From Acanthosoma haemorrhoidale (lineage: Eukaryota; Arthropoda; Insecta; Hemiptera; Acanthosomatidae), in NCBI GenBank assembly GCA_930367205.1, contig CAKNEZ010000011.1:186001-250000 (forward strand): a stretch of DNA of 64,000 nucleotides, in the 5' to 3' direction. The translations under genes were made by a program, and so were the position numbers. The notes under the pieces were generated by a model. That model had not been told where the DNA came from, made no database searches, and was given only the letters and a program-made list of their open reading frames with translations. How positions within the stretch are numbered: position 1 is the first letter of the stretch; every line of letters starts with the position of its first letter. Of the stretch, positions 45,550 to 58,444 are shown piece by piece.

Positions 45550-48543
45550 TAGCTATACTAAAACTAAATACATCGTAATATGAGTTGGCTTTCTTTTCAA
45601 TTCACAATTGGCTACAGTACATTACTAAGAAGTATGTTACTGTGGTTTTCATTGAGCAACAGGAACATTGATAAGCAATTATTTATTATAAGCAATTATC
45701 CATTGCACGCAAACGTTTTTTTTTGTCCCAGAGATCGATTACATCACCTACATTCGATAATTCACTAACTGAAACTAAAAATTCGCAATCAACAAAAAAA
45801 AAGTCTTCATTGATTATTTATAAGATTGTTGTGGCCACTTCTTAATTATGAATAATTAAAAGTTCCCCTCTTCTCGAATCATATTATACCTGTCTATGTT
45901 TCCATATTGGTTGTTAATAAAGATTATGAGGTCAGTGAGTGTAGGGGGAGGAGCTCGTGTGGTGGAGGCCCATCCCGACTTCTTCTAGCCACCTGGTGGG
46001 GGTCCTACCCCACCATGGCGGACCGGCTATATAAGCAGTGGGAGTAGACCGGATTGCCATAACGAACCGGACCCTCACTTGGAACACTACTCTCTATTCT
46101 CTCTCTGCACTGGCTTTGCAACTTTATTGAAACCATGGTCTTCTCATTCAACTACCTCTGCATCTTTCTCTCCTAACCTCGCTATCTTTTAGTCCGGCGT
46201 TGTCAAACCAGACCCTAAATTTTCCTATTGGGAATCTCTGCCTTCGTCTGGCTAAAACTAGCATCTCCTTAGGAGAGACCTCTCCCTCGTGGACAATAGT
46301 TGCCCAGGCCCTACAAACTTACCTTGTAGCGTTTCCTACCAGTCTGCTTCCCTCCGGTTCACACTCGCATTTGGGATCCACACGGTTTTTGCCTACCCTT
46401 AGACACCGAGTGTGAATTCGTGGTCATTCCGAGAGCACATAAACTACCTATAAACCTACCCTGTACCTCTTCTCCGGAACATAGTGCTTTGTAGGGGCAC
46501 ACACGTTCTAAAGATCTTATAGAGTCAGATCTAAGTGAATTGAACCTGCCTGCCGATTAGGTTGGCAGCCAGGGTGAAAGACCACAGGTTCCCCAGATTT
46601 ATCTCTTATTGGGTGCTCGCCGGACGGCGGCTAAGAGGTTGTGGTGACCCTAGCCCACGGTGGGCGTCCCCTCCCCACCTTGGGGATCCTCAAATCCGAT
46701 AACGCCCGACCAAGATGAATATATACATATTTAGTCATATTGTAGAATATATAGCTCGTAAAATTCTATTTAAACCAAGTTATTCAAATGGCAAACAACA
46801 TCTCTGGCTCAACACATTCATGCAATTATCCATAGAAATTGAAGTAGCATGGCCTATAGATACACTTTGGATGCCTCGTTATTATAACTCCAAAAACTGG
46901 CCAGCAATCACGCCTCGAGTCAGCTCATCGTCACCTATTAAACCTCCATTCAGTCCGTACTGCTACTAACTTGCATCAAGTTAGTCGCGGAGCCAGGGTT
47001 AGGGATCTCTGCGAACACTGATTCAGTTTCGAATCATTATTGCCGCGTTTAAATTTCGGGAAATCCTAAAAATTTTTATGATCTATATTGGCAATTTTAT
47101 TTTAGGATAGGAGGGGGGCCGTTCTCATAGCGCAATTAAAAATATCTTTTTTAAATAACTTTAAAAATTATCTAATATTGAAGTATTCAAATATCTTGTA
47201 ACTATATAAATGCATTGTTGAAAAGAAAATCCCCTAGCAATAAAAAAAAAAATTAAATTAATTTAGCGTTTTGCTGGCCTTGGAGAAACTACGCCCATAT
47301 GATTAGAAGAATATTCCTCGTAAAGACGTAATTTAATACACTACTAATATATGAATCCACGTTTATTGGCAATGCACGAAAAGAGCTGACTGTTGTTCCT
47401 CAATCCTACTCTATTATCAGATATTCCTTTGGATCGCTACAGTACTTAACATATTCAAACACAAATGCCTGCTTAAAACCCCCCTCCAGAATCCACAATA
47501 CATTCTAACCGATAGGCCGCCTTAATTCGTTTAAGACTATATGGAACATCCATGAGAAAATCATTTCAAACCTCTACCCAAAGAGGATCGAAGATTAATT
47601 TAACAGTAGGGCTCAACAAGGTATCGGGTGGTTTGTTTATGGAAACCACCCTTTGCCTGTTGGGCGAAGCCTAAAAGGCAACGAGTCCACGGTTGTGCCT
47701 CCTGGGCGGACATGGAAACCAACCGATATTACAAAAAGACTTATTTTTGAAAAGTTTTACATTTTATTTAAGTGAGGTGTAAGACTGTCTAAAACCTCAA
47801 AAAATGTGCAACATATTGTTTCATTTTTTTATGAATCCTTTGAATTATATTCATTTTACGTACATAACTTTGGTTTCTTTCAATGATAGTAAGTATTATA
47901 ACAAAGTAAAGGCTGGATCAATCAGAGGAAGTGATATATCTTCCGAAAATACTTAAAGAACATTAATATATTCAGTCCTCATTTGATATCTATACATTTG
48001 TTTTATTATTCATTAGTGATTTCATCCTGGAATACATTTAATTTATCTACCTAACGGGTCCTACAAATGTTGAGACGACTAAAGGCTTAATGTAATTGAA
48101 GTATAGTCAATTGACCCATAGATTGTTGTTGGCAACAAAAAAAGTGAGGAATTTGGGTCAGCTTAAAATTGCCCTTCGCCAGTAAGGCTTTAGCTATACT
48201 AAAACTAAATACATCGTAATATGAGTTGGCTTTCTTTTCAATTCACAATTGGCTACAGTACATTACTAAGAAGTATGTTACTGTGGTTTTCATTGAGCAA
48301 CAGGAACATTGATAAGCAATTATTTATTATAAGCAATTATCCATTGCACGCAAACGTTTTTTTTTGTCCCAGAGATCGATTACATCACCTACATTCGATA
48401 ATTCACTAACTGAAACTAAAAATTCGCAATCAACAAAAAAAAAGTCTTCATTGATTATTTATAAGATTGTTGTGGCCACCTCTTAATTATGATTAGTTAA
48501 AAGTTCCCCTCTTCTCGAATCATATTATACCTGTCTATGTTTC

Positions 48544-48728
48544 TGTGGGATATTGAGAGATAAATTGTGTTGTGTTGTCCAACCTGAGGGATAACAGTGT
48601 TGGATCCTCTACGTTTTGTTATTATGATTAATTAAGAATGTTGTTTATGAACATGTACCTTGTGTATAAAAGTAAAATAAACGTGTGTTATTAATTCAAC
48701 AAATGTTTCATTGTGCCGAAATCCTTTA
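48544..48728 (+). repeat. 5' LTR of Gypsy in U8
   Basis: TG start at 48544, ends CCTTTA at 48728. Contains TATAAAAG near 48665 and AATAAA near 48676. Confidence 0.92.
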
Positions 48729-48729
48729 G

Positions 48730-48745
48730 TGGTGACGAGGATGGG
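48730..48745 (+). other. Primer-binding site of Gypsy in U8
   Basis: TGGTGACGAGGATGGG, one base after the LTR. The tRNA was not assigned. It is nearly the same as the site at 4298-4313. Confidence 0.7.
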
Positions 48746-48873
48746 ATTGCCGTCCACATGATTCGTTCGTGTTTACGCGTTAACGGAGTGTAGTTTTGAG
48801 TTTCTACAATTCGTGTTTTCGGTGACGTTACATCGTGGACGACATTCAAAAGGTCTCGATTTTATTTAAATTG

Positions 48874-51174
48874 ATGACAGAAATGGCCGAAGTAGAAACC
48901 AAAAGTTTAGTCGGTACTTTGAGAGAATTTACACTCGATAAAGATTGGGGCATCGCTAAGTCGAGAACAGAAAATTTCTTTATTGCCAACGGGATAAAGA
49001 TTGACGAGAGAAAGAGGGCTCTTCTGTTAAATTCGTTGGATGACTCAGCGAATAAACTGATTTCCAACCTGGCGGTTCCCAAGAAACCGGAGGATAACAC
49101 GTATGTTGAATTAGTTAAATTATTTGATTCACATTTTTTGGGTGCGGAATCAGTTTTTGCCGCCAGATACAAATTTTATAACGCCACGAAAGAACCTACG
49201 GAAACGGTTAACGACTGGATTGCCAGACTGCGGTCATTGGCAGCTAACTGTGCTTTTGGAGCTCGATTCGACGGAAATTTGTTAGATCGTTTTGTTGTCG
49301 GCATGAACAAAGGGCCGATTAGAGATCGTTTATTCGAGGAGGATGCGGAAAAGGCCCAGTGGGACAATGTAGTCAAGATAGCAACATCGAAAGAAGCTTC
49401 TTCCACAAATTATGATTTAAATGAGTTTTCATGTAGTGGTCCAATCAAAAAAGAGCCCGTAAATTATGTTAGAGCACAAAAAACACCAAATCAACAGGTA
49501 AATACCAATCTTTGTAAAGTTTGTGGGGCGACATGGCATGATGCAAATAAATGTCGATTCAAAGATTATAAATGTAAAGTTTGCAAAATAAAGGGGCATT
49601 TACAAAAAGTTTGCCCAAATAAAATCAAGTTACCTGCTCCAGATAAGAAGACCGGCAAAACTGAACAAACACATTTCGTCCAGGAAAACTCAGATGAAGA
49701 ATATCTTTATAAAATACTTGAAGGTAGCGCAAGTGAGTATCAAATTGAACTTAAGCTAAATTCCGAGGTTATTTGTTTTGATGTTGATACTGGGTGCTAT
49801 AGCACTATTGTTCCGAGAAAATTATTTCATGAACAATTCCCTCAGGTCACCCCAATTCCATGTAAAAAGACCTTTACTACATATCTCAAAGAAAAAATCA
49901 CTCCGGTGGGCTATGTCACAGTGGACGTAGAATATCAAGATAGAAAGGTGCCAAATTTGATATTTTATGTGGTTGAAACAGAGGGACCACCGTTGTTGGG
50001 TAGATCGTGGTGCAAAGCTCTGGGATTCAGCATTTTTGCTGAAGATTCAGCCCACTCAATTTTTTATCAAAAGGTGGAACATGGCATTGAGGCAGAAAAG
50101 TTGGAGGAGGAACTCAAGAGTTTGTATCCAGAGGTTTTTACGGAAAAACTTGGCAAATATAACAAAGGACAAATCAAATTAGATCTTTTACCGGAAGTCA
50201 AACCAAAATTTATAAAACAAAGGCCGGTACCGTACGCCATAAGACACAAGGTTGATCAGGAAATTGACCGCCTGGTGCAGGAAGGAATTTTGGAGCCCAT
50301 TGAGTATAGTGATTTTGGTTCCCCTATTGTTCCAGTTATGAAGCGAAATGGCCAAACTAGGATTTGTGGAGATTATAAATTGACCCTTAACCCTTGCTTG
50401 AAAATGGATCCTTATCCGTTGCCAAGAATTGAAGATTTGTTCCAGAGATTGGGGGGGAATATGGTTTGGGCCAAAATGGATTTGAGCCATGCTTACCAAC
50501 AGTGTGAGTTGGATCTCGAATCGCGCAAACTGGTAGCTATCACCACGCAGAAAGGCTTATTCCAATATACCCGTATGCCCTATGGTATTTGTGTTGGACC
50601 TTCCAAATTTCAGAAATTGGTAGACAATGTGTTAGCAGGAACTGAGGGGGTGGTAGCCCTACTGGATGATGTTGTGGTTGGAGCACCGGATTTTGGGACA
50701 TTAAGAAAACGAGTCATAGAGGTTCTTGAAAGATTCAAGAAAGCGGGGTGAACCCTTTCTGCAAAAAAGTGCGAATTTGGAAAAACATCCATTGAATATC
50801 TTGGATTCAGAATTGACGCTTCAGGTTTGCATTCGACTGATGAGAAAATAAAATCTATAGTAATGGCACCAAATCCTAAAAATATTAAAGAGCTGCAAGC
50901 TTTTTTGGGGTTTGTGAACTATCTGGCGAGATTTCTACCGGCACTGTCATCGACCCTCCACCCTCTTCACCAGCTTCTGAAGAAAAACATTCGATGGGAT
51001 TGGAATGCCAGTTGTCAAACCGCTTTCACAAAAATCAAGAGGATAGTCGAGGAAAATCGCTCTTTAGCACATTATAATCCAGATTTGCCTATCAAGTTAA
51101 CCGTTGATGGTTCGGACCAAGGCCTGGGAGCTATAATTTCACAAGTCTATCCAAATGGAGAAAAAAGCCGTTAG
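48874..51174 (+). pseudogene. Gypsy gag-protease-RT with one in-frame stop
   Basis: The first ATG is at 48874; the frame is open upstream only through GTG. Zinc knuckles CKVCGATWHDANKC and CKVCKIKGHLQKVC lie near residues 214-247. Protease Asp is D305 (FDVDTGCYS). RT has RICGDYKLTLNP, AKMDLSHAYQQ and the catalytic LLDD at about 596-599. TGA at 50749-50751 (codon 626) interrupts the RT; the same frame then continues with CEFGKTSIEYLGF to 51174. Gag and pol are in one frame here, unlike the mag-like element. Confidence 0.9.
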
Positions 51175-51176
51175 CT

Positions 51177-52272
51177 TTTGCTAGCAGAACGTTGACTATA
51201 GCGGAAACGAAGTATAGTCAATTGCATAAGGAAGGCGCTTCATTGGTGTTTGGTGTGAAAAAGTTCCATTTGTATCTTTTTGGAAGGAAATGGATATTGG
51301 CTAATGACAATCGACCCTTGTTATCAATTTTTGGACCAAAAAAGGGAGTGCCAATTTGTGCGGCAAACCGTTTGCAACGTTGGGCGCTACTTCTAGCAAA
51401 TTATAACTATGACGTGGAATGGGTGCAGTCAAATAAAAACAGCGCAGATTGGTTATCGAGAGCACCACTAAAGACTGATCCGGAAATAGGAGAAAGTTTG
51501 GACCCAGCGCTGTTTTACGTATTCGAAGAAAACGAAACTCTACCTCTACAGTATAAAGACATCTTGTTGTGGACAAAGAAAGATGGCATCCTGAAGAAAA
51601 TATCAACGTATCTGAAAATTGGATGGCCTCATACCATCCCGGATGAACTCCTCCCGTTTTCTCTTCGCCGTGATGAGCTCCATGAAGAGGAAGGGGTACT
51701 CCTATGGGGAAATCGAGTGATTGTGCCGACAAAACTTCGATCCTCAGTGCTTCACGAATTGCATGAGACACACATGGGGATAGTGAAAAGCAAGGCAATA
51801 GCACGATCATATGTGTGGTGGCCAAAAATTGATGCGGATATAGAGGATACGGTGAAGTCTTGCATACCCGGGTTAAAGGAAGAGTTATCAAATGCTTGGG
51901 TCCCAGAAGAAGAAGAGTTTACATCCCTGATATAGATAAGACATGGATACGTCACATAGATCAACTCAGAATATCTTTACAAGGGCCTAACAGACCAGAA
52001 GACAACATGGATACTCCAGAATACAACAACTCATCGGACAGCGATAAATCATCTGATTGGCTGGGACGGCCTACTCCCTCACCAAAGAACAAAGTCAGGA
52101 CACCGAGTCAGTACCAGTGCAGCAAAGTCCAGCTGAACAACCGAATGATCAGCAGGCTAAACCAGGGACCAGTACGTCAAAGGACAAGGCCAGGTCTCCA
52201 CTCTCTGTTGAATCAGGGGGGCGACCTCAGCGCAATCGAACTGCTCCTCGCCATCTAATTGAGGAGCTGTAA
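51177..52272 (+). pseudogene. Gypsy RNase H, integrase zinc motif and C-terminus; catalytic core deleted
   Basis: A one-base frameshift near the A run at 51160-51166 separates this from RT. RNase H reads TIAETKYSQLHKEGASLVF and DNRPLLSIF. Integrase begins with HELHETHMG and YVWWPKIDADI, and the first Cys of the CxxC pair is in VKSC near 51865. There it jumps to the C-terminal region readable as RRRVYIPDIDKTWIRHIDQL, then a Ser/Gln-rich tail ending RTAPRHLIEEL, with one more frame change. No DDE residues remain, so it cannot integrate alone. Confidence 0.9.
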
Positions 52273-52387
52273 TGTCTAATTAATGAGCTTTAATGTCTTA
52301 TTGAAAAAAGAAAAAAAAAAAAGGTTTCTTGTTAAAATTGTTTCTTGTATTGTTTTTGTAGAATTTATTTTAATAGAGGGGGAAAGA

Positions 52388-52572
52388 TGTTGGATATTGA
52401 GAGATAAATTGTGTTGTGTTGTCCAACCTGAGGGATAACAGTGTTGGATCCTCTACGTTTTGTTATTATGATTAATTAAGAATGTTGTTTATGAACATGT
52501 ACCTTGTGTATAAAAGTAAAATAAACGTGTGTTATTAATTCAACAAATGTTTCATTGTAACGAAATCCTTTA
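52388..52572 (+). repeat. 3' LTR of Gypsy in U8
   Basis: 185 bp, three differences from the 5' LTR. Followed directly by GTTTC target duplication and unit sequence. Confidence 0.92.
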
Positions 52573-52610
52573 GTTTCCATATTGGTTGTTAATAAAGATT
52601 ATGACGTCAG

Positions 52611-52692
52611 TGAGTGTAGGGGGAGGAGCTAGTGTGGTGGGGGCCCATCCCGACTTCTTCTAACCACCTGGTGGCCCGGCTATATAAGCAGT
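52611..52692 (+). promoter_or_regulatory. Short-form unit promoter (U8 copy)
   Basis: Compared with U1, 22 bp carrying most of the TGGTGGGG/CCCCACCA inverted repeat are missing, so CACCTGGTGG runs straight into CCCGGCTATATAAG. TATATAAG is at 52681-52688. Equivalent short-form boxes start at 55290, 57899, 60512 and 63137. Confidence 0.6.
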
Positions 52693-53226
52693 GGAAGTAG
52701 ACCGGATTGCCATAACGAACCGGACCGTCACTTGGAACACTACTCTCTATTCTCTCTCTGCACTGGCTTTGCAACTTTATTGAAACCGTGGTCTTCTCAT
52801 TGAACTACTTCTGCATCTTTCTCTCCTTACCTCGCTATCTTTTAGTCCGGCGTTGTCAGACCAGACCCCAAATTTTCCTATTGGGAATCTCTGCCTTCGT
52901 CTGGCTAAAACTAGCATCTCCTTAGGAGAGACCTCTCCCTCGTGGACAATAGTTGCCCAGGCCCTACAAACTTACCTCGTAGCGTTTCCTACGGTAATCC
53001 AGTCTGCTTCTCTCCGGTTCACACTCGCATTTGGGATCCACACGGTTTTCGCCTACCCTTAGAAACCGAGTGTGAATTCGTGGTCATTCCGAGAGCACAT
53101 AAACTACCTATAAACCTACCCTGTACCTCTTCTCCGGAACATAGTGCTTTGTAGGGGCACACACGTTCTAAAGATCTTATAGAGTCAGATCTAAGTGAAT
53201 TGATCCTGCCTGCCGATTAGGTTGGC

Positions 53227-55835
53227 AGCCAGGGTGAAAGACCACAGGTTCCCCAGATTTATCTCTTATTGGGCGCTCGCCGGACGGCGGCTAAGAGGTT
53301 GTGGTGACCCTAGCCCACGGCGGGCGTCTCCTCCCCACCTTGGGGATCCTCAAATCCGATAACGCCCGACCAAGATGAAGATATACATATTTAGTCATAT
53401 TGTAGAATATATAGCTCGTAAAATTCTATTCAAACCAAGTTATTCAAATGGCAAACAACATCTCTGGCTCAACACATTCATGCAATTATCCATAGAAATT
53501 GAAGTAGCATGGCCTATAGATATACTGTGGATGCCTCGTTATTATAACTCCAAAAACTGGCCAGCAATCACGCCTCGAGTCAGCTCATCGTCACCTATTA
53601 AACCTCCATTCAGTCCGTACTGCTACTACATTGCATTAAGTTAGTCGCGGAGCCAGGGTTAGAGCTCTCTGCGAACACTGATTCAGTTTCGAATCATTAT
53701 TGCCGCGTTTAAATTTCGGGAAATCCTAAAAATTTTTATGATCTATATTGGCAATTTTATTTTAGGATAGGAGGGGGCCGTTCTCATAGCGCAATTAAAA
53801 ATATCTTTTTTAAATAACTTTAAAAATTATCTAATATTGAAGTATTCAAATATCTTGTAACTATATAAATGCATTGTTGAAAAGAAAATCTCCTAGCGAT
53901 ACAAAAAAAAATTAAATTAATTTAGCGTTTTGCTGGCCTTGGAGAAACTACGCCCATATGATTAGCAGAATATTCCTCGTGAAGACGTAATTTAATACAC
54001 TACTCATATATGAATCCACGTTTATTGGCAATGCACGAAAAGAGCTGACTGTTGTTCCTCAATCCTACTCTATTATCAGATATTCCTTTGGATCGCTACA
54101 TTACTTAACATATTCAAACACAAATGCCTGCTTAAAACCCCCCTCCAGAATCCACAATACATTCTAACCGATAGGCCGCCTTAATTCGTTTAAGACTTTA
54201 TGGAACATCCATGAGAAAAGCATTCCGAACCTCTACCCAAAGAGGATCGAAGATTAATTTAACAGTAGGGCTCAACAAGGTATCGGGTGGTTTGTTTATG
54301 GAAACCACCCTTTGCCTGTTGGGCGAAGCCTAAAAGGCAACGAGTCCACGGTTGTGCCTCCTGGGCGGACATGGAAACCAACCGATATTACAAAAAGACT
54401 TATTTTTGAAAAGTTTTACATTTTATTTAAGTAAGGTGTAAGACTGTCTAAAACCTCAAAAAAATGTGCAACATATTGTTTCATTTTTTTATGAATCCTT
54501 TGAATTATATTCATTTTACGTACATAACTTTGGTTTCTTTCAATGATAGTAAGTATTATAACAAAGTAAAGGCTGGATCAATCAGAGGAAGTGATATATC
54601 TTCCGAAAATACTTAAAGAACATTAATATATTCAGTCCTCATTTGATATCTATACATTTGTTTTATTATTCATTAGTGATTTCTTCCTGGAATACATTTA
54701 ATTTTTCTACCTAACGGGTCCTACAAATGTTGAGACGACTAAAGGCCCAATGTAATTGAAGTATAGTCAAAGGACCCATAGATTGTTGTTGGCAACAAAA
54801 AAAGTGAGGAATTTGGGTCAGCTTAAAATTGCCCTTCGCCAGTAAGGCTTTAGCTATACTAAAACTAAATACATCGTAATATGAGTTGGCTATCTTTTCA
54901 ATTCACAATTGGCTACAGTACATTACTAAGAAGTATGTTACTGTGGTTTTCATTGAGCAACAGCAACATTGATAAGCAATTATCCATTGCACGCAAACGT
55001 TTTTTTTTGTCCCAGAGATCGATTACATCACCTACATTCGATAATTCACTAACTGAAACTAAAAATTCGCAATCAACAAAAAAAAAGTCTTCATTGATTC
55101 TTTATAAGATTGTTGTGGCCACCTCTTAATTATAAATAATTAAATGTTCCCCTCTTCTCGAAACATATTATACCTGTCTATGTTTCAATATTGGTTGTTA
55201 ATAAAGATTATGACGTCAGTGAGTGTAGGGGGGGGAGCTAGTGTGGTGGGGGCCCATCCCGACTTCTTCTAACCACCTGGTGGCCCGGCTATATAAGCAG
55301 TGGAAGTAGACCGGATTGCCATAACGAACCGGACCGTCACTTGGAACACTACTCTCTATTCTCTCTCTGCACTGGCTTTGCAACTTTATTGAAACCGTGG
55401 TCTTCTCATTGAACTACTTCTGCATCTTTCTCTCCTTACCTCGCTATCTTTTAGTCCGGCGTTGTCAGACCAGACCCCAAATTTTCCTATTGGGAATCTC
55501 TGCCTTCGTCTGGCTAAAACTAGCATCTCCTTAGGAGAGACCTCTCCCTCGTGGACAATAGTTGCCCAGGCCCTACAAACTTACCTCGTAGCGTTTCCTA
55601 CGGTAATCCAGTCTGCTTCTCTCCGGTTCACACTCGCATTTGGGATCCACACGGTTTTCGCCTACCCTTAGAAACCGAGTGTGAATTCGTGGTCATTCCG
55701 AGAGCACATAAACTACCTATAAACCTACCCTGTACCTCTTCTCCGGAACATAGTGCTTTGTAGGGGCACACACGTTCTAAAGATCTTATAGAGTCAGATC
55801 TAAGTGAATTGATCCTGCCTGCCGATTAGGTTGGC
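53227..55835 (+). repeat. Array unit U9 (2,609 bp)
   Basis: First of the right-hand subtype: short-form promoter, GTGTA followed by 8 G, GTGG in place of ATGG in the leader, and a 7-bp GGTAATC insertion in the leader that shifts the 71-codon ORF. No 17-bp insertion. TATATAAG at 55290-55297. Confidence 0.93.
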
Positions 55836-58444
55836 AGCCAGGGTGAAAGACCACAGGTTCCCCAGATTTATCTCTTATTGGGCGCTCGCCGGACGGCGGC
55901 TAAGAGGTTGTGGTGACCCTAGCCCACGGCGGGCGTCTCCTCCCCACCTTGGGGATCCTCAAATCCGATAACGCCCGACCAAGATGAAGATATACATATT
56001 TAGTCATATTGTAGAATATATAGCTCGTAAAATTCTATTCAAACCAAGTTATTCAAATGGCAAACAACATCTCTGGCTCAACACATTCATGCAATTATCC
56101 ATAGAAATTGAAGTAGCATGGCCTATAGATATACTGTGGATGCCTCGTTATTATAACTCCAAAAACTGGCCAGCAATCACGCCTCGAGTCAGCTCATCGT
56201 CACCTATTAAACCTCCATTCAGTCCGTACTGCTACTACATTGCATTAAGTTAGTCGCGGAGCCAGGGTTAGAGCTCTCTGCGAACACTGATTCAGTTTCG
56301 AATCATTATTGCCGCGTTTAAATTTCGGGAAATCCTAAAATTTTTATGATCTATATTGGCAATTTTATTTTAGGATAGGAGGGGGCCGTTCTCATAGCGC
56401 AATTAAAAATATCTTTTTTAAATAACTTTAAAAATTATCTAATATTGAAGTATTCAAATATCTTGTAACTATATAAATGCATTGTTGAAAAGAAAATCTC
56501 CTAGCAATACAAAAAAAAATTAAATTAATTTAGCGTTTCGCTGGCCTTGGAGAAACTACGCCCATATGATTAGCAGAATATTCCTCGTAAAGACGTAATT
56601 TAATACACTACTCATATATGAATCCACGTTTATTGGCAATGCACGAAAAGAGCTGACTGTTGTTCCTTAATCCTACTCTATTATCAGATATTCCTTTGGA
56701 TCGCTACATTACTTAACATATTCAAACACAAATGCCTGCTTAAAACCCCCCTCCAGAATCCACAATACATTCTAACCGATAGGCCGCCTTAATTCGTTTA
56801 AGACTTTATGGAACATCCATGAGAAAAGCATTCCGAACCTCTACCCAAAGAGGATCGAAGATTAATTTAACAGTAGGGCTCAACAAGGTATCGGGTGGTT
56901 TGTTTATGGAAACCACCCTTTGCCTGTTGTGCGAAGCCTAAAAGGCAACGAGTCCACGGTTGTGCCTCCTGGGCGGACATGGAAACCAACCGATATTACA
57001 AAAAGACTTATTTTTGAAAAGTTTTACATTTTATTTAAGTAAGGTGTAAGACTGTCTAAAACCTCAAAAAAATGTGCAACATATTGTGTTCATTTTTTTA
57101 TTAATCCTTTGAATTATATTCATTTTACGTACATAACTTTGGTTTCTTTCAATGATAGTAAGTATTATAACAAAGTAAAGGCTGGATCAATCAGAGGAAG
57201 TGATATATCTTCCAAAAATACTTAAAGAACATTAATATATTCAGTCCTCATTTGATATCTATACATTTGTTTTATTATTCATTAGTGATTTCTTCCTGGA
57301 ATACATTTAATTTTTCTACCGAACGGGTCCTAGAAATGTTGAGACGACTAAAGGCCCAATGTAATTGAAGTATAGTCAAAGGACCCATAGATTGTTGTTG
57401 GCAACAAAAAAAGTGAGGAATTTGGGTCAGCTTAAAATTGCCCTTCGCCAGTAAGGCTTTAGCTATACTAAAACTAAATACATCGTAATATGAGTTGGCT
57501 ATCTTTTCAATTCACAATTGGCTACAGTACATTACTAAGAAGTATGTTACTGTGGTTTTCATTGAGCAACAGCAACATTGATAAGCAATTATCCATTGCA
57601 CGCAAACGTTTTTTTTTGTCCCAGAGATCGATTACATCACCTACATTCGATAATTCACTAACTGAAACTAAAAATTCGCAATCAACAAAAAAAAAGTCTT
57701 CATTGATTCTTTATAAGATTGTTGTGGCCACCTCTTAATTATAAATAATTAAATGTTCCCCTCTTCTCGAAACATATTATACCTGTCTATGTTTCAATAT
57801 TGGTTGTTAATAAAGATTATGACGTCAGTGAGTGTAGGGGGGGGAGCTAGTGTGGTGGGGGCCCATCCCGACTTCTTCTAACCACCTGGTGGCCCGGCTA
57901 TATAAGCAGTGGAAGTAGACCGGATTGCCATAACGAACCGGACCGTCACTTGGAACACTACTCTCTATTCTCTCTCTGCACTGGCTTTGCAACTTTATTG
58001 AAACCGTGGTCTTCTCATTGAACTACTTCTGCATCTTTCTCTCCTTACCTCGCTATCTTTTAGTCCGGCGTTGTCAGACCAGACCCCAAATTTTCCTATT
58101 GGGAATCTCTGCCTTCGTCTGGCTAAAACTAGCATCTCCTTAGGAGAGACCTCTCCCTCGTGGACAATAGTTGCCCAGGCCCTACAAACTTACCTCGTAG
58201 CGTTTCCTACGGTAATCCAGTCTGCTTCTCTCCGGTTCACACTCGCATTTGGGATCCACACGGTTTTCGCCTACCCTTAGAAACCGAGTGTGAATTCGTG
58301 GTCATTCCGAGAGCACATAAACTACCTATAAACCTACCCTGTACCTCTTCTCCGGAACATAGTGCTTTGTAGGGGCACACACGTTCTAAAGATCTTATAG
58401 AGTCAGATCTAAGTGAATTGATCCTGCCTGCCGATTAGGTTGGC
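55836..58444 (+). repeat. Array unit U10 (2,609 bp)
   Basis: Same length as U9 with scattered substitutions (TGTTGTGCGAAG for TGTTGGGCGAAG near 56930 alters the GGC-GAA-GCC hairpin). G tract of 8. TATATAAG at 57899-57906. Confidence 0.93.

Larger units (their letters stand above)
42151..46566 (+). repeat. Array unit U7, interrupted by an I-like LINE
   Basis: Starts AGCAAGGG instead of AGCCAGGG and reads CTAAGAAAG where others read CTAAGAGG, weakening one stem. The LINE occupies 43782-45549 between copies of TAGCTAT. Has the 17-bp insertion, a G tract of 5, a changed CRE (TGAGGTCA) and TATATAAG at 46028-46035. Confidence 0.93.
48544..52572 (+). mobile_element. Gypsy LTR retrotransposon lacking integrase core
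   Basis: 185-bp LTRs (48544-48728 and 52388-52572) differ at three positions (TGTGGG against TGTTGG, and GTGC against GTAA). The target duplication is GTTTC (48539-48543 and 52573-52577). Primer site TGGTGACGAGGATGGG is at 48730-48745 and purine tract AGAGGGGGAAAGA ends at 52387. Gag, protease, RT and RNase H are largely readable, but integrase is deleted from the zinc motif to the C-terminus. Older than the Copia by LTR comparison. Confidence 0.95.
46567..53226 (+). repeat. Array unit U8, interrupted by a Gypsy
   Basis: The 89-codon ORF is shortened to 84 by a TAA (46715-46969). It has the 17-bp insertion and the GGACGGCGGC inner hairpin type. The Gypsy lies at 48544-52572. After it comes the short-form promoter: G tract of 5 and TATATAAG at 52681-52688 without the inverted repeat. 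U8 thus joins long-form-like 5' sequence to short-form 3' sequence. Confidence 0.93.

Noticed and set aside
51301..51891. 196-codon minus ORF opposite the Gypsy RNase H/integrase
   Set aside because: Antisense shadow of real coding sequence with no domain.
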